A stretch of DNA of 64,000 nucleotides from Pipra filicauda (Eukaryota; Chordata; Aves; Passeriformes; Pipridae). Location: the NCBI RefSeq assembly GCF_003945595.2, contig NW_024104417.1:841615-905614 (forward strand), in the 5' to 3' direction. The notes beneath the pieces are model-generated. The model ran no database searches and was not told the origin of the DNA. It saw only the letters and a list, made by a program, of their open reading frames with translations. The translations under genes were made by a program, and so were the position numbers. Within the stretch, counting starts at the first letter, position 1. Every line of letters begins with the position of its first letter. Positions 1 to 11,884 of this stretch are shown here, one piece after another.

Positions 1-3000
1 AGCATGACCTGTGACCTGTTGCTGCAGTTGTCTGGACCTTTGCTGCCTTAAGCCCTTTTTGTCCCTTCAATTTAGCCACTGATTCATATGCACCCACTCT
101 TCTTGCCTAACGAGGGACAACTCTCACCTACATGCAGAGCAGGAGACACGACCCTGTGCTCCTGGACAGCCACAGTTCATGCTGCCTACCAAAACCTCTG
201 ATGCTTTACAGCAGAAAAAAAAAAAAAATCCCAGGAAAACGGCAAAGCTTTTGTGGCCTCTCTGACTGTATAAAGCAATTGTGCACTTTTTAATCATATA
301 ATTCCAAGCAATATAAAGGAGTGTTTCTGTAAGTGGCACACAAGTTCAAGAAATCAAAATTCAGAACTACAGTTTGTATTTGCCTGACTTGAGAAGCACC
401 TGGAACATAGTAACTGTTGAATCATTATCTGAAGGAAAAGGATCCCACGACTCAATGTTTTCCCTCTGCACCCTAAGAACGGCTAAGAACAAGACAACAA
501 CAAAGGACCACTGGATGCTCACAAGAAAATACACAGAATAGGGTACCACTTTCTGTCCTCCAACAGCTACTGATGACATCTCCACCTTAACTGCATGGTA
601 CAAAGGCATCCTACTGACAAAGGTGTAACTACACAGTAAAAGTTTAATACAACTATTTCATCACACTGCAATTCAGTTTTTTCATGGGCTTCTGTTTAAG
701 AAAAACCCAGGGAGTTTACTACTGCACCAGAGCCCTAGTCATTTAAGGTACTGGATTACCAAAGCAAAACGACAGTAGAAATGGTGTGATAGAAATAGAA
801 ACTAGGAACAGAGATTCTCAAAACTAACACAAATAGAGAATCAGTCTTTTGCTTTAAGTGCTGTGCAACTTTATGCCAAAATCCCATCTATCAATTGTTA
901 AAACTTCTCAGATTTGGCATGCAAAATATTAGAAATATTATTTCAGGGCAGAAAAAAAAGGGCTGCTGCACAAATTACATTTTCTAGCACAAAGTTGCTG
1001 CGTATGTTTATTCCTTGAAATAGCTTATCAAGTATCACATAGCAGAATCCAACTGGAGTTTCAAGAACAAAGAGCTCACTTCATCGGATACTCCTCCTGG
1101 TACACGGTCTGAAGAGCAGCAGGAAATGCCACCCTTCAAAACCCTGCTGTAAACGCTGCTCTTATTTTCTTCCAGGGAATATACTAAGTGATTGGGCACA
1201 CCAAACAAACCTAATCAGCGTACCCATCACTAGAAAGCTGTAATGAGGAGATAAACCCTAATCACAAAACCACAGTCTATATTTAATAAGGGGAAGAGAT
1301 CCAAGATGACCAACAAAGCAAGAAGTCTGACCTACAGAATGAGCATCTACTCCTCGTCCTGACGTGAACTCCAGTGTCCTGCCAACTTGGCTCCTTTCTG
1401 AAGCACATAAAAACATTCCCTAACCAAGATGCATAGTTGGGTTTTGACCCACTAAAATGGTCAAATAGAAATGATCTCCGCTGGTTCTGTAAACCAGACG
1501 GGTACATTAAACAAAAGGAATTGACTTTTCATCAAGGTAAACAACTTCATAAGAAAAACAATCCCATTCTCTTAACAAATATATTTAACTTCATCTGAGA
1601 AAACATTTTAATGTCACACTAAACAACAGTAACTAAAATAGGACCAAATAACCTATTTCCGATAATGCTATAAACATCAATGCTTTTTCAAAACAAGGAA
1701 TAAACTTCTCTTATCTCCTGTCCCCAAAACCAGGGGAGTTTGGCTGAATGCAAAAGAGAAGGCATGATAATCTTTCCAGATAAATCCTGCCCTTCTGTCA
1801 GCAAGACCAGGAAGGACAACAGACATGTGCAGCACACAACACAAAAACCACATAAGGCTTTGCCAGTAGCACCACTTTCACAGTTCTAAATGCTCTCCAG
1901 AACTACTTTTCTCCAGATGCTGGAAAGTTCATCAAAAGTTTTCTAAAGCCTTTTGAAAGTTTGTAAGAGAAAGCGAAACAAAAGATTTGGGGTGAAGTTA
2001 CTGGGAGCTGGGACTCAGCAACAATTTGAGCCTCAGGTCTCCACCCGAGGTTATGCTACAGGCACCACAATCAATCCTGACTCTGAAACCATGATAGCAG
2101 GCTTGGGCATCAGGGTGCCACTCTACCAGCATTGCCATGTCAAGAAGTTAAGAACAGAGAACACAATCCAAAAGACTCCCAGTACTTTTAATGGCACCCC
2201 CAGTATAGAGGCAGATGTGCCATGATAAAACGCCCTTAGGTAAACTTGTTCAAGGTGCAAACATAATTTTGCCCCCAGGGGAAAAAGCAACAACCAAACA
2301 CTTTCCTGTGCTAGTATGTCCTTACAGCAACTCCCTCAAGGGCATTCTCCAAAACAAAACAGACTTGTATTAGCACACTCTTGTATCACTGACATATAAT
2401 AAAGGATATGAATAATTTCCCAAGAATATATAGGAAAAGGCAACACTAACACATCAAAGGGCACTTAGTCTTTTATTTCCTGAGTCCTCCAGCACAGCCC
2501 TTCTCCCTCTGTATGCCGTCAACCAGGATCAGGTGTGGAGGCACAGCTTGGCCCCTGAAGTCTGTTGCTGAGCTCCCCTGTCTTCCTTCCTCTTTCCTTC
2601 ATTTGGAACAAACCAGAACCAAAACAAAAAAAAAAATCATAGAAACATTTAATCCACCTAAGAGATGGATTAAAAAGAATATTGATTACTTGAACATTCA
2701 CCTTAGCTTCATATTCAGTCAAAAGCCTCTAGTGAAGCTTGCCACAAGATGAAAATGACATACTTTCAAAGAAAGGAAAGTCTGATACCATAAACCAGGC
2801 AAAATGGCTCACTGAAGCAATTTATGTATTTGCTATAATGTATTAACATACAAATACAGGAACCCTATTCAATTCTGAAGTCTGGCAGGCCACTGGACAG
2901 TACAGGAGTACAGTCTACCCTCCAGAATGTTTTCCTTCAGCATGCCATTAATCCTAGAAGTAGTAAAAAGTATTACACCAACTCCCACATTTAGGCTCTG

Positions 3001-6000
3001 CTCCAATATGCTCATATTTACCCACTGGGGACAACGTCGTTGAGACATATAAGAAATCCAGCCTAAAGTGTACTGCATTTGAATTTTCAGTGCAAGTTTA
3101 GAAAACCATCCAAGTGATCAGAACCTTTCATTTTTGAAGACTTCCTTCTATACACAGGGTTAACTGCAAACATTTTCTCAAAGCCTTAAAAGGGCTGAAG
3201 TGTTCCTTGGGGTTTTTTTTCCAGCCATTGACTGTGGCTACTCCTTGGTGAAAAATACCTAAGAATAATTTCACACTACGAAAAACTACAAGATCTCATA
3301 CAGAAATTGTGTTTTAAACCCCTCCACAGAGGAGTTTACAGAAAATGGAAATAACTTTGTCCAGTAAAACCAAACACAACCCAGTGTGTTCGGCCATGCT
3401 TCCAATGTGAACCAAAATTGCGTCAGTCCCTAATAACCTATTCAACAAGGAAAAACGTATTATCAGGTTACTCCAACATCACTCATGTTTGGGATTTTGA
3501 TGAAAAAAAATAAGGCAACACAAACCTCTAAACTTTCTACCAAATAAGAAGGCTTTCACAGGCTAGACCGAGTCACTTGGCCACAAAGGAAAACAGTACC
3601 TAAATAGAGAGCGAGTATTTATGAGTAAAACATGCACAGGTATGACATGTTTACAGCTGAAACAGCTCAGCAGCCTTCCCCAATCAGTCACTGGTTTGCA
3701 GTGGAAAAGTGTCTGGCCAGTCATGGTGTTCATGGAACAACATCCCACAGAAAAGCTGACAGACACCCCTTCGCTGGCTGTCCCAGCTGAGGATATGGGG
3801 AACAAGCATAAATGATATTTGGACCTAGCTGAGATGACAATACTGATCACTGACTTGGCAGAAATTAGTCTAGGAGTGGACAGTATATTCTCCCCCAACA
3901 TCCTCCTACTTCTCACAGAAACCTTTAGAAATACAAGGAAATCTTTACTCGTTATCGTCTCCTAATGAACCTTTCCCAGTATATTTTTCCCATTTAATGC
4001 TCATACTTTCCATGCAACAAAGTTGTAGTTTCTTCTTCGGCAGGAATATAGTTTATTTCACAAGGCAGAGCTGGAGCATATTCAATATCATTTCCCATTC
4101 TGAAATCCTACTTTGAAAAGTTCTGTCTTTAAAAGAATGGAGCGTTTGAGCTACTTAGCAGACTTCTTAAGAAAAGGATAATCCACTTAACCTTTCTGAA
4201 TCAGGGTGTTGTCCAAAACAAAGTTGCATCACAGTAAATATGGGCAATGGATAACGCTAAGATTTCAGATATAGGATATCTTAGAAAATTCTAAATAATT
4301 TAAAAAAAAAAAGCCATCATGCAAAATATGAACCAATAATACCTAAAACACAGTAATTTGCCCTTAGCTGTCATCCTAACACCAAACGATCCTCCTTTAT
4401 GTCTCAGTAATGCTTTAAAATGTGTCATAATGATAAATATCAGTAAAGTCAAGAGAAATGAGAACACCTAAGCCATGAGCCTCTAACACATGCCTGAAGT
4501 CATAATCAATCTGGCAAGTTTTGAGGTCGCATCCCAAAACTTGTAAAGTTGCCACAATTAGTGACTTAAGGCTGGTAATTCTTTTTTTTGCCCCCTCAGC
4601 TGAAGCCTTAATTTAAAGTGACTTTTTACCTTCTGCTCTTCTACTGGTGCTCCAACCAAAACTATGTTCCTGGCTCTAACCACAGTTTGGGATGGTGATT
4701 CACTAAGGAAAAATACTGGCCCCACAGCCAAAAAGGTTGGTGAGATAAAACTACCCAGAGGACACGCTTCCCTCCAGAACTGTGCTGGGCATACAGTCAA
4801 AACACTGGACATTCAAGGGGTGGAGCTGCTGCTTCTGCCCCTTGCTTGGAGGCTGCTGCACCTTCCACCAGGTCTGCACCCACCCAAGAGACACAAAAAG
4901 ATTTGTGACACAAAAAATTTCTTGCTAGAAATTTTTTTGAAGTTACATCAATATTCACTATCCATATTGAAATTAAAAATAAAAATAAAAAGGAGGCACA
5001 TTATTCACTTGCTAGGGGTCAGGTCTGGATTTTTCTGTGCAAAGACAGTGACACTGTATACAAATATTCACACATATGCACCCGCATACAGAGCCAGGGA
5101 CCTACCAGTTTTCCTCCAGCTGTCTTCTAAAGCCAAAAAACAGATTAATGAGACTATATTGGTCTTACCAGACCAAAACTCAAGATCACCACCAAAGAAG
5201 CCCAACATGGTACAACCATGCATAATTATTGATAAGGGACCCCAAACTTTTCATTCTATCTTTTGAGGCGCACTGGGGCAACAAAAGCACTGAAAGGTTG
5301 AAGGGTTTCTCAGGTTACTCTTTGGACCAGCACGCTAAACTCTCCATGTGACACAGGAATCTCAAGCTACCCTTCCTTTTTGCTTCCCTCTCTCCCACAA
5401 TATGGTCCCCTCCTGCCATCACAGAATCATGGATAAAAATGTGGAGAATTTCTGGTAAAAGCCCATGTCACTCGGCTTCAGAATTAGTTGGGACTGGCCA
5501 TGCTTTCAAACACAATTCCCTTTTACCAGGCAGCAGGCTGTGCAACAGCTCTGAAACCAAAAAGGAGCTGAAGAGGTTCACAGCCTTCAGTATCACCCAG
5601 AAACAGTGCTCACCAAATAAAAACACACAAAGAAGAAAATCTTGTTAGAGCAAAATAGCTTACACACAAAGTGCTAACACAAACATACAGTTAGGGAAAA
5701 GACCAAAAAAGAAGTAACATTTCAGTGAGGTGTCACTAGAAAGTAAAAAAACCAAAGACTCAGAAACAGCCAAGTTTTCTGTAACGGTGGGTTTCACGGT
5801 TATCCCTTGGTTGAAGTCTGGCTGAACATATAAAAAAAACCATGAGCAGACCCTGCACAACGTAGAGCCTCTATTGCCAACTTCAGTACTTATGTATTTT
5901 GCAGCTTTAAGAGAATTCTTGTGTCATTTTGCAATATGTGTCATGCCAGCAGGGTTGCTAGGCTCCAGCCCAGTGACAACAACTATGCTTCAGTTGCACA

Positions 6001-6647
6001 GATTTGTCTTATGAAAGGCACATGTGAAGTACGTGTAGTGGGCAGTGACAATGATGTGTTACTGATGAGCTGAATGTGTTTTCCAACTTGGAGAAATAAA
6101 CCTGCAAAAACTTTCTTTTTTTTCTGGTTTAGCAAGGTACTCCTGAGTTCTCTTGAAACATTTTCTATTCAAAATGTAATGCACTCTAATTAAACTAAAA
6201 ATAACTGTCGACGAAACAACCATCAGTTTTTAAAAAACCTAAATCTGAGAAGAAGTCACAGCTCAGAAACTTTGCAGAACACAGCCAACATCAACAGCCA
6301 AGAGAGTCACTCTTTCTGCTTGGCATGTATTTGGCACTCAGAAGCTCTCCAGAAGCAGAACCTTTTATGCCATTGCTCATGGGATGATGGTTTTGCCCCA
6401 CCAGTTGAAAGGCAACTTTGCTGGTGTAAGCTACACAGCTTATACTAATACCAAAAGCTGGAACATCAGACCTGTGCTTGTGCTATCATTAAAACACTTC
6501 TAGATGAAAACTGGGGAGACGTCCAAGGTTGTCCTAAACAGGTACACTATTCTGCGCAGCACAGCCAGAACCCATGTATATCAATACAGGTATTTATTGG
6601 CATCACCAGATTTTCTCTTTAAGAGAATAACCTTGCAAGTGCCAAGG
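1..6647. other. Non-coding, probable first-intron sequence
   Basis: No open reading frame here resembles a known protein, and the short ORFs have no domain, signal peptide or splice context that I can recognise. The DNA is AT-rich with short A runs (for example near 215-229 and 4300-4310) and no strong tandem repeat. If the leftward gene starting at 11435 is real, this is the interior of its first intron. I see no CpG-rich promoter and no recognisable RNA gene. Confidence 0.5.
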
Positions 6648-7310
6648 TGTATTGGGTTTGCATGGTCAGTTTCTGGTAGTGGGGGGGCTACCAGGGTGGC
6701 TTCTGTGAGAAGCTGCTAGAAGCTTCCTCCATGTCCAGCAGAGCCAATGCCAGCCACTGGCCAAGGCTGGGCCCATCAGAAATGGTGGTAACACCTCTGT
6801 GATAACATATTTAAGAAGAAAAAAATAAAAAGTTATTAGGCAGATGTAACTGCAGCCAGAGAAAAGCGGAGTGAGAATATGGAAGACACCCACGCCGGAG
6901 CAGGTGGATGGCTGAGCGGAGGCTGTGAACCCGTGGGAGGCCCATGCTGGAGTGGAGGAAGGACTCCTCTCCCTCAGCAGAAGCAGAACAATCTGTGATG
7001 AACTGACCATAACCCCCACTCCCCGTTTCCCTGCACTGATGGAGGATAGGAGGTAGAGCTTGGGAAGGAGGGAAGGTGTTTTTAAGATTTATTTTCCTTC
7101 TCATTACCCTGCTCTGATTTTGTTGGTAATAAATTCAATTAATATCCCCAATTCAAGTCTGTTTTGCTTGTGACGGTATTTGGCGAGTGATCTCTCCCAG
7201 CCCTTATCTCAACCCATGAATGCTTTGCTGTATTTTCTCTCCCTCTTCCAGCTGCAGAGAATGAGTGGCTTCGGTGAGTGCCTGACATCCAGATAGGTCA
7301 AACCCCGACA
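6648..7310 (+). mobile_element. Solo LTR of an endogenous retrovirus, TguLTR5-like
   Basis: The element opens with TGTATTGGGTTTGCATGG and ends near CCCCGACA, giving the TG...CA ends of a retroviral LTR. Its body follows, from memory, the abundant passerine TguLTR5 family: a phrase resembling GTGAGAAGCTGCTAGAAGC, a TATA-like CATATTTAAG at 6806-6815, a copy of the CACGCCGGAGCAGGTGGATG motif, then AATAAA at 7128-7133 followed by a U5-like tail. At 663 bp it seems shorter than fuller copies, which carry several more CCACGCTGGAGCAG-type units, so an internal deletion or a shorter subfamily is likely. No gag, pol or env sequence is adjacent, so it is a solo LTR. Flanking pentamers (CAAGG and TAAAG) agree at only three of five positions, so the target-site duplication has decayed. 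It lies antisense to the putative leftward gene. Confidence 0.85.
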
Positions 7311-10300
7311 TAAAGCCACTTGGTTGCAGGAGACGGTGAAGCCCTCAAAGGACTCAGTGCTGTGAGGCTGTGTTCTTCCAGATGTTGCAAGGGAGCACCA
7401 AGGAAAAGTTTTCTGCAAGCTGCATAACTGAAATAAGGGCTTCCAGGTTCAAGCAGATATCTCCTCTGACAGCTCCCTGAAGCTAAGTTCAAACTTCTGA
7501 CCCATATCCTTTCAACAGAGTGAAGTTTAACACCTGCTTCTTCAGGACACATACTGGGAGCCCTTTCCTTAAAAGAGGGTACACAAGCAAACGTGCAACT
7601 GTGGAAAGCAGAAATGAAGGAAACCCTCCTGAACTCGAGGTACCAATGGCATTCCTAAAAATAAGAGCATGCCAGACACATAATATCTGCTGTGCCTAAA
7701 AGGAGGCTACCCTGCACTTTCAAATAAACACCTGTGCAGCACTGGAGGAACATTAGCTTCTATGATGGTGATGCCTTTATAATTATCTCCTTCAACATCA
7801 GCAACCCAGACATGCTAGACAGAAGGCAGGAGACAGTTTTTCTCCTCCAGTTGTGGAAATTATGGGGCAGGGGAAATCCTTTGTCTTTTAAGTTTGGCAG
7901 CAGCTAAGCCCAAACAATCCCTGCAGCCACCGCTACGCACACTGTGCTGCAAACTCCCCAGGAGCTGAGCACGAGCTCAGAGGGCAGGTTTGGACAAGAT
8001 GACCTACAGAAATTCCTCCCAACCTCAAGCCCTTTCTGACCTCAGCTGGGCCAGCAAATGCCAGAGTCCTCCTGTGACATGGAAAGCAACCACGGTTCAG
8101 TCCAACACACCATATGTATTGGGTAAAGTGACTCACCACATAAGAGGAGGAAGATAAAATTGACTTATGCATCCACTTCCCCTGCTTCCCTGATAAGCAC
8201 TGCTTGGGAACTTCAGATGCTGAAAAGGTAGTATGAGCTTCCTTCTCCTACCTTTTTTGTACAAAATTTCCTTGTCTTCCTTGTCATCTGGAAATTACTC
8301 TCCTCCTTCCCTGATGGATACATCCCCTTTTAGCAGGGATGTATTCTCACTGGGAAAGTCTGACCTCAACTACCAGAGGAAACTGCTTCCCTGTGAGCAC
8401 CCTAGCTGTTGGTAAAACATATGGGAACAATTTTTTCAGGCTGTTTTGAACAGCATAGCCAAATGGCTCTATTGCACATATCTATACTTGTATTTCTGTA
8501 TATGGATCTCCAGGATTTCTACAGGTTTTAATACTTAAGATACGCAAATATGACAGTGTATATATACTGAAAAAGTTAAAATTCTACCACCAACTTTTCT
8601 TCAAAGACTGTAATGTAGTAGAGACCAATCAACAGCCTTTTTTAAAAGCCTCAGAAAACACTTTTCCTTTGTATTCAGAATGCAATTTTGTTATCACTTT
8701 AGTATCTTTCAGCATTTTGGGGAGTAAGTTCCAGGGCAAACTCTTCCGGCTTAATTCTTTACTTAGAGCCATGGTTTTTTTATAATTGGCTGAGTTAGAA
8801 AATTGGGACAGGGATGGAAATCAAGGCTCCCTGGAGAAAAGTATGACAACTTGTTGTCCTGTAAGAATAAAAGCTAAGAGTACTAAGAAATAGTAAAGAA
8901 AGGAAACTGGGCAGCAAGACGGAGAAATCAAAAAGCTGTTAAGTCACAGATGACGGCAGTACCAGGTCATTGGCGGGAGCTTGGTGTTATCCCACACCTC
9001 ACTTACGGTAGCAAGTTCCAACCTCCCCTGCGACACACATTCCTGCACTCCAGAGGTGTTTTACTCAGTTGCCTCATTTTGTTCCAGTGAGCATCACGCT
9101 ATACTGAAAGCAGGTTACAATTAGCATCTATAATAATGCAGGGTTTTTTTTCCTATAAGACCTTTAAGTTGTTCAATATTTTTCTGCAACAGACAGATTA
9201 AAAGACACTCCTGCCTCCAGAGCTGTGAACAGAGGCTTCTTGCTCACACTGAGGACCCCTGTGAAGTGCCAGTATATACCCTCCTCACTACCAGCTTTTC
9301 TCCCAAAATATAATTATATCAGCAGACTTACATTGCTGATAAACCACAGCAGAGCAGACTGGGCTTTTTACCTGTGCCTTTTATCCAGCTTCCTCTTTCT
9401 TCCACACACTAGAACTTATTTTAACAAGAACAGTAGTTCCCTCAGATAAGTCAGCAAATGTTTTTGTAAAGAGCAGCTGCAGGATGTCTGCCTCACACAA
9501 ATTAAATTACCTAGTGGCTCAATCCAGTGCCTTCAACAGACATTTCTTCTGTAGTAGCTGGGTCAAGCCCAGTGCATTTCTGCTATTGTGCCTCACGTTC
9601 CCCATATGCCATTTACATATGCTCTGCTCTGGTGTGAGGAAAGGAAAATGTTTATACTTATGGGTGGGACTTTGGATGCAGATTAAAGTCAAGGTGCTAT
9701 ATTTACTGATCTTTTAAAGTAATACCAACATGTTGAAAGGGAGTCAAAGTTCTTAAAAAAGATCAAAGTCCACATGCAGCAACCACAAATTAACATAAAT
9801 ACATGCTGAAATGGTAAAACAGACTGGCAAAATTTACCTGCATTCTCCCTGGAGCAAGTAATTTTGGCTAATAGGGGAGTCAAAACCATGAAAACTCTTC
9901 TTCACCTTTATGTAGGGCATGCTACAGTACTTTGTGTTGGAGCAAATGACTCTTCAGACTAATTTTGCAAGGCTAGGCTAATATTACCATATTGCTCATG
10001 GCTTGCAAGGTTTTGAAAGGTGAGGACTACATCCTCTACAGGGAAGAAAAAAAAAAAGTAATATTACTACTTAACTCAGACTTTTTCAAAGCTAATCCTG
10101 TATTTCTTCCTTCTTATTGCCCTTGACAGAACTTTTGTTGTTTGACAAATGAAAAGCCAACAAGTAGTAAAGTGTATGACCTTCTTTTATTTGACTAATT
10201 ATTATTTCAGTAAACAGATCACCTATTTTTCTTGTGGAAGCATCAACAGCAGCCCTGAGAACACGAGGGACGTTATTTCATGAGGGCAAAGGACAGTTTT

Positions 10301-10844
10301 GCAGCTTAATCGCAGCTCTGTAAAACAGATGCCTGGCCTATATTTACAGCCCTGACAGTGCAACTGCTTCAGCAAGAGGTGCAATTAAAGCAAGCGTGCA
10401 GGCAGTCACCAGAAGTCACAAGCCAGACGCGGGCTCTGCCAGCAACCTACAGGCACAACACAGACACACAGAAGCCATTGATCCCGGACACCTTATGTTC
10501 ATAAGGCTGTGTCGACATCAGGCGGGCTGAACTGATCCGGTAAAATATTGTTGTATAAAATTCAGCTAACTTCGACCAGAAGAGGACCCAAGTTCAGACT
10601 TTTAGCAAATACCACGTTTAGCAAATAGTTAGTAGCAAGGAGCCTTTGATTTGGTTTCCTCACCCGACACGCTGAAGTCGCCAAGATCCACAAGACCACC
10701 GTAAAGCTCAAAAAACTTTCAAGACTTCTGCCTCCTTACTTTGCATTTTGTATCAGAAGATTTCGTCTATACTTACTAACACACACTTAAATAAAGAGAC
10801 CCTAAGCAAAGAGTGCCCAACGGCAGCCCTGCTTCCGAAACCTC
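7311..10844. other. Non-coding stretch, probable intron
   Basis: No coding exon or RNA gene is recognisable. One short CR1-like remnant is listed separately at 7985-8040. The sequence becomes less AT-rich toward 10.4-10.8 kb, forming the shore of the CpG island that follows. Confidence 0.5.
7985..8040 (+). repeat. Possible decayed CR1 3'-end remnant
   Basis: The phrase GGTTTGGACAAGATGACCT followed by TCCTCCCAACCTCAA resembles the last segment of avian CR1 elements (TTGGACTAGATGATCTCC...TCCCTTCCAACCTCAA). The terminal ATTCTGTG repeats are missing, and the match is only about 55 bases, so this could be chance similarity. Confidence 0.4.
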
Positions 10845-11414
10845 CCCCGTTTGAAGCCTCTCATGCCCGTGCGAGGCGGACAAAGCGCGCTCCCCGGGTT
10901 TCACGCAGGGAACCCCCGAGGAGGAACCCCCGCTGCCACCCAGGCGCAGTTTCAGAGGCTGCCACGCCGCCGGCAGCAGGGAGCGGGGCAGGGACCGCAC
11001 GGGCGCCCGCGACTCCCCGCTTCGCGCGGGGCGGGAGGTGCCGCCGGTGGACGAAGTGCTGCGGGGGCAGAGCCGCGGCACCGGCGTCTCCATCCACTGC
11101 CGCTCTAATAAGTCCCAATTAGCGCCGAGCGCCTGCCCGGCTGCGGGCACTCAGTGGCCGCGGCAGCACCGCTCCAGCTCGGAGGCCGCGAGTTCCGCCT
11201 CGGAGAGGCCGGGAATTGGAGGGGCGAAGCTCCCTCCCTGCCTCCCGCTCCCCGAGGGGCTGCTCCTGCAAATACCTGCAAACTGAAGCCCTCGAAGGAA
11301 CGCACGCGCGACATTTTTCGTGAGCCCCCTGCAGCTTTGCTGCCGGTATCCTGCACCACAAAAGTGACCCCACTTTGGAGAAGAAGGAGGGAAATCCCAA
11401 CGGCCCGCGCTCAC

Positions 11415-11435
11415 CTCCGCCAAGAAGTTGTCCAT
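11415..11435 (-). CDS. First coding exon of a leftward gene, possibly myosin X
   Basis: On the minus strand an ATG at 11435 sits in an optimal initiation context (GCCACCATGG). It encodes MDNFLAE, and the seventh codon GAG is followed at once by GTGAGC, a canonical donor, at 11414-11409. A 21-nt first coding exon at the centre of a CpG island is a familiar vertebrate gene structure. From memory, vertebrate myosin X (MYO10), the filopodial motor with MyTH4 and FERM tail domains, begins M-D-x-F-F-x-E-G-x-R-V-W, so five of the seven residues fit and the next codon would be the glycine after the splice. This is suggestive only: seven residues cannot identify a gene, and the acceptor of exon 2 is outside the window or unseen. 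Gene symbol left empty for that reason. An upstream minus-strand ATG at 11490 is out of frame and overlaps the start, so it could act as a short upstream ORF if it lies in the leader. No other exon of this gene was found to the left, which fits a long first intron. Confidence 0.5.
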
Positions 11436-11663
11436 GGTGGCCCCTCGGCCCGCCCGCGGGTCGCAGCACCGGGCTCCAGCCGCGCACCATGTGCCGCTGC
11501 CGCCCGGCCCGTCCCGGCTCGGCCCCACCGAGCCGCCTCAGCCGCCGCGCCGCTCCATCGCGCCCCAGCGCCGGCACCAGCCCGCAGCCTTTGTCCGCCC
11601 GCCCCCTCAGCGCCGCTCGGCCGGGCGGTCCCGGCAGCGCATAGCCACCGGGGGAGGGGGTGA

Positions 11664-11700
11664 CGAGGAGGAGGAGGAGAAGGAGGAGGAGGACAAGGAA
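11664..11700. repeat. GGA-rich purine tract
   Basis: A run of GAGGAGGAGGAGAAGGAGG-type triplets sits within the CpG island, upstream of the proposed start codon. If transcribed from the minus strand it would give a CCT-rich leader or core-promoter segment. Long ORFs crossing it on either strand are compositional and not convincing genes. Confidence 0.8.
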
Positions 11701-11811
11701 GGCTCCCGCCGCCGCCGCACGCTCCTGCCCGGGGCCGCCCCGTCCCGTCCAGGCGGGGCAGGAGCAGAGGCGGAGCCGGGGCCGCGCCGCTCCCTGCGCC
11801 ACGCTCAGCCG

Positions 11812-11834
11812 CGCCCCCGCCCCGCCCCGCCCCA
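11812..11834 (-). promoter_or_regulatory. Cluster of Sp1-type GC boxes
   Basis: Overlapping CCCCGCCCCG units on the plus strand read as GGGGCGGGG on the minus strand. Several GC boxes in tandem about 380 bases upstream of the proposed start codon are typical of TATA-less CpG-island promoters bound by Sp/KLF factors. Binding is inferred from the motif only. Confidence 0.6.
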
Positions 11835-11855
11835 GCCGGAGCGAGGGCAGCGCCC

Positions 11856-11884
11856 CCCGTCCCGTCCCGTCCCGTCCTGTCCCG
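11856..11884. repeat. CCCGT pentanucleotide repeat
   Basis: About five tandem CCCGT units, one with a T substitution (CCTGT), lie beside the GC boxes. This is a short GC-rich minisatellite-like tract inside the promoter and may vary in copy number between individuals. Confidence 0.85.

Noticed and set aside
4664..5266. A 200-codon plus-strand ORF as a gene
   Set aside because: The composition matches surrounding non-coding DNA, no family resemblance is visible, and chance ORFs of this size are not surprising in 64 kb read in six frames.
11490..11644. Plus-strand ORF starting MCRCRPARP
   Set aside because: It is Arg/Pro-rich and without a domain, lies antisense to the better-supported start codon, and overlaps many equally open frames.
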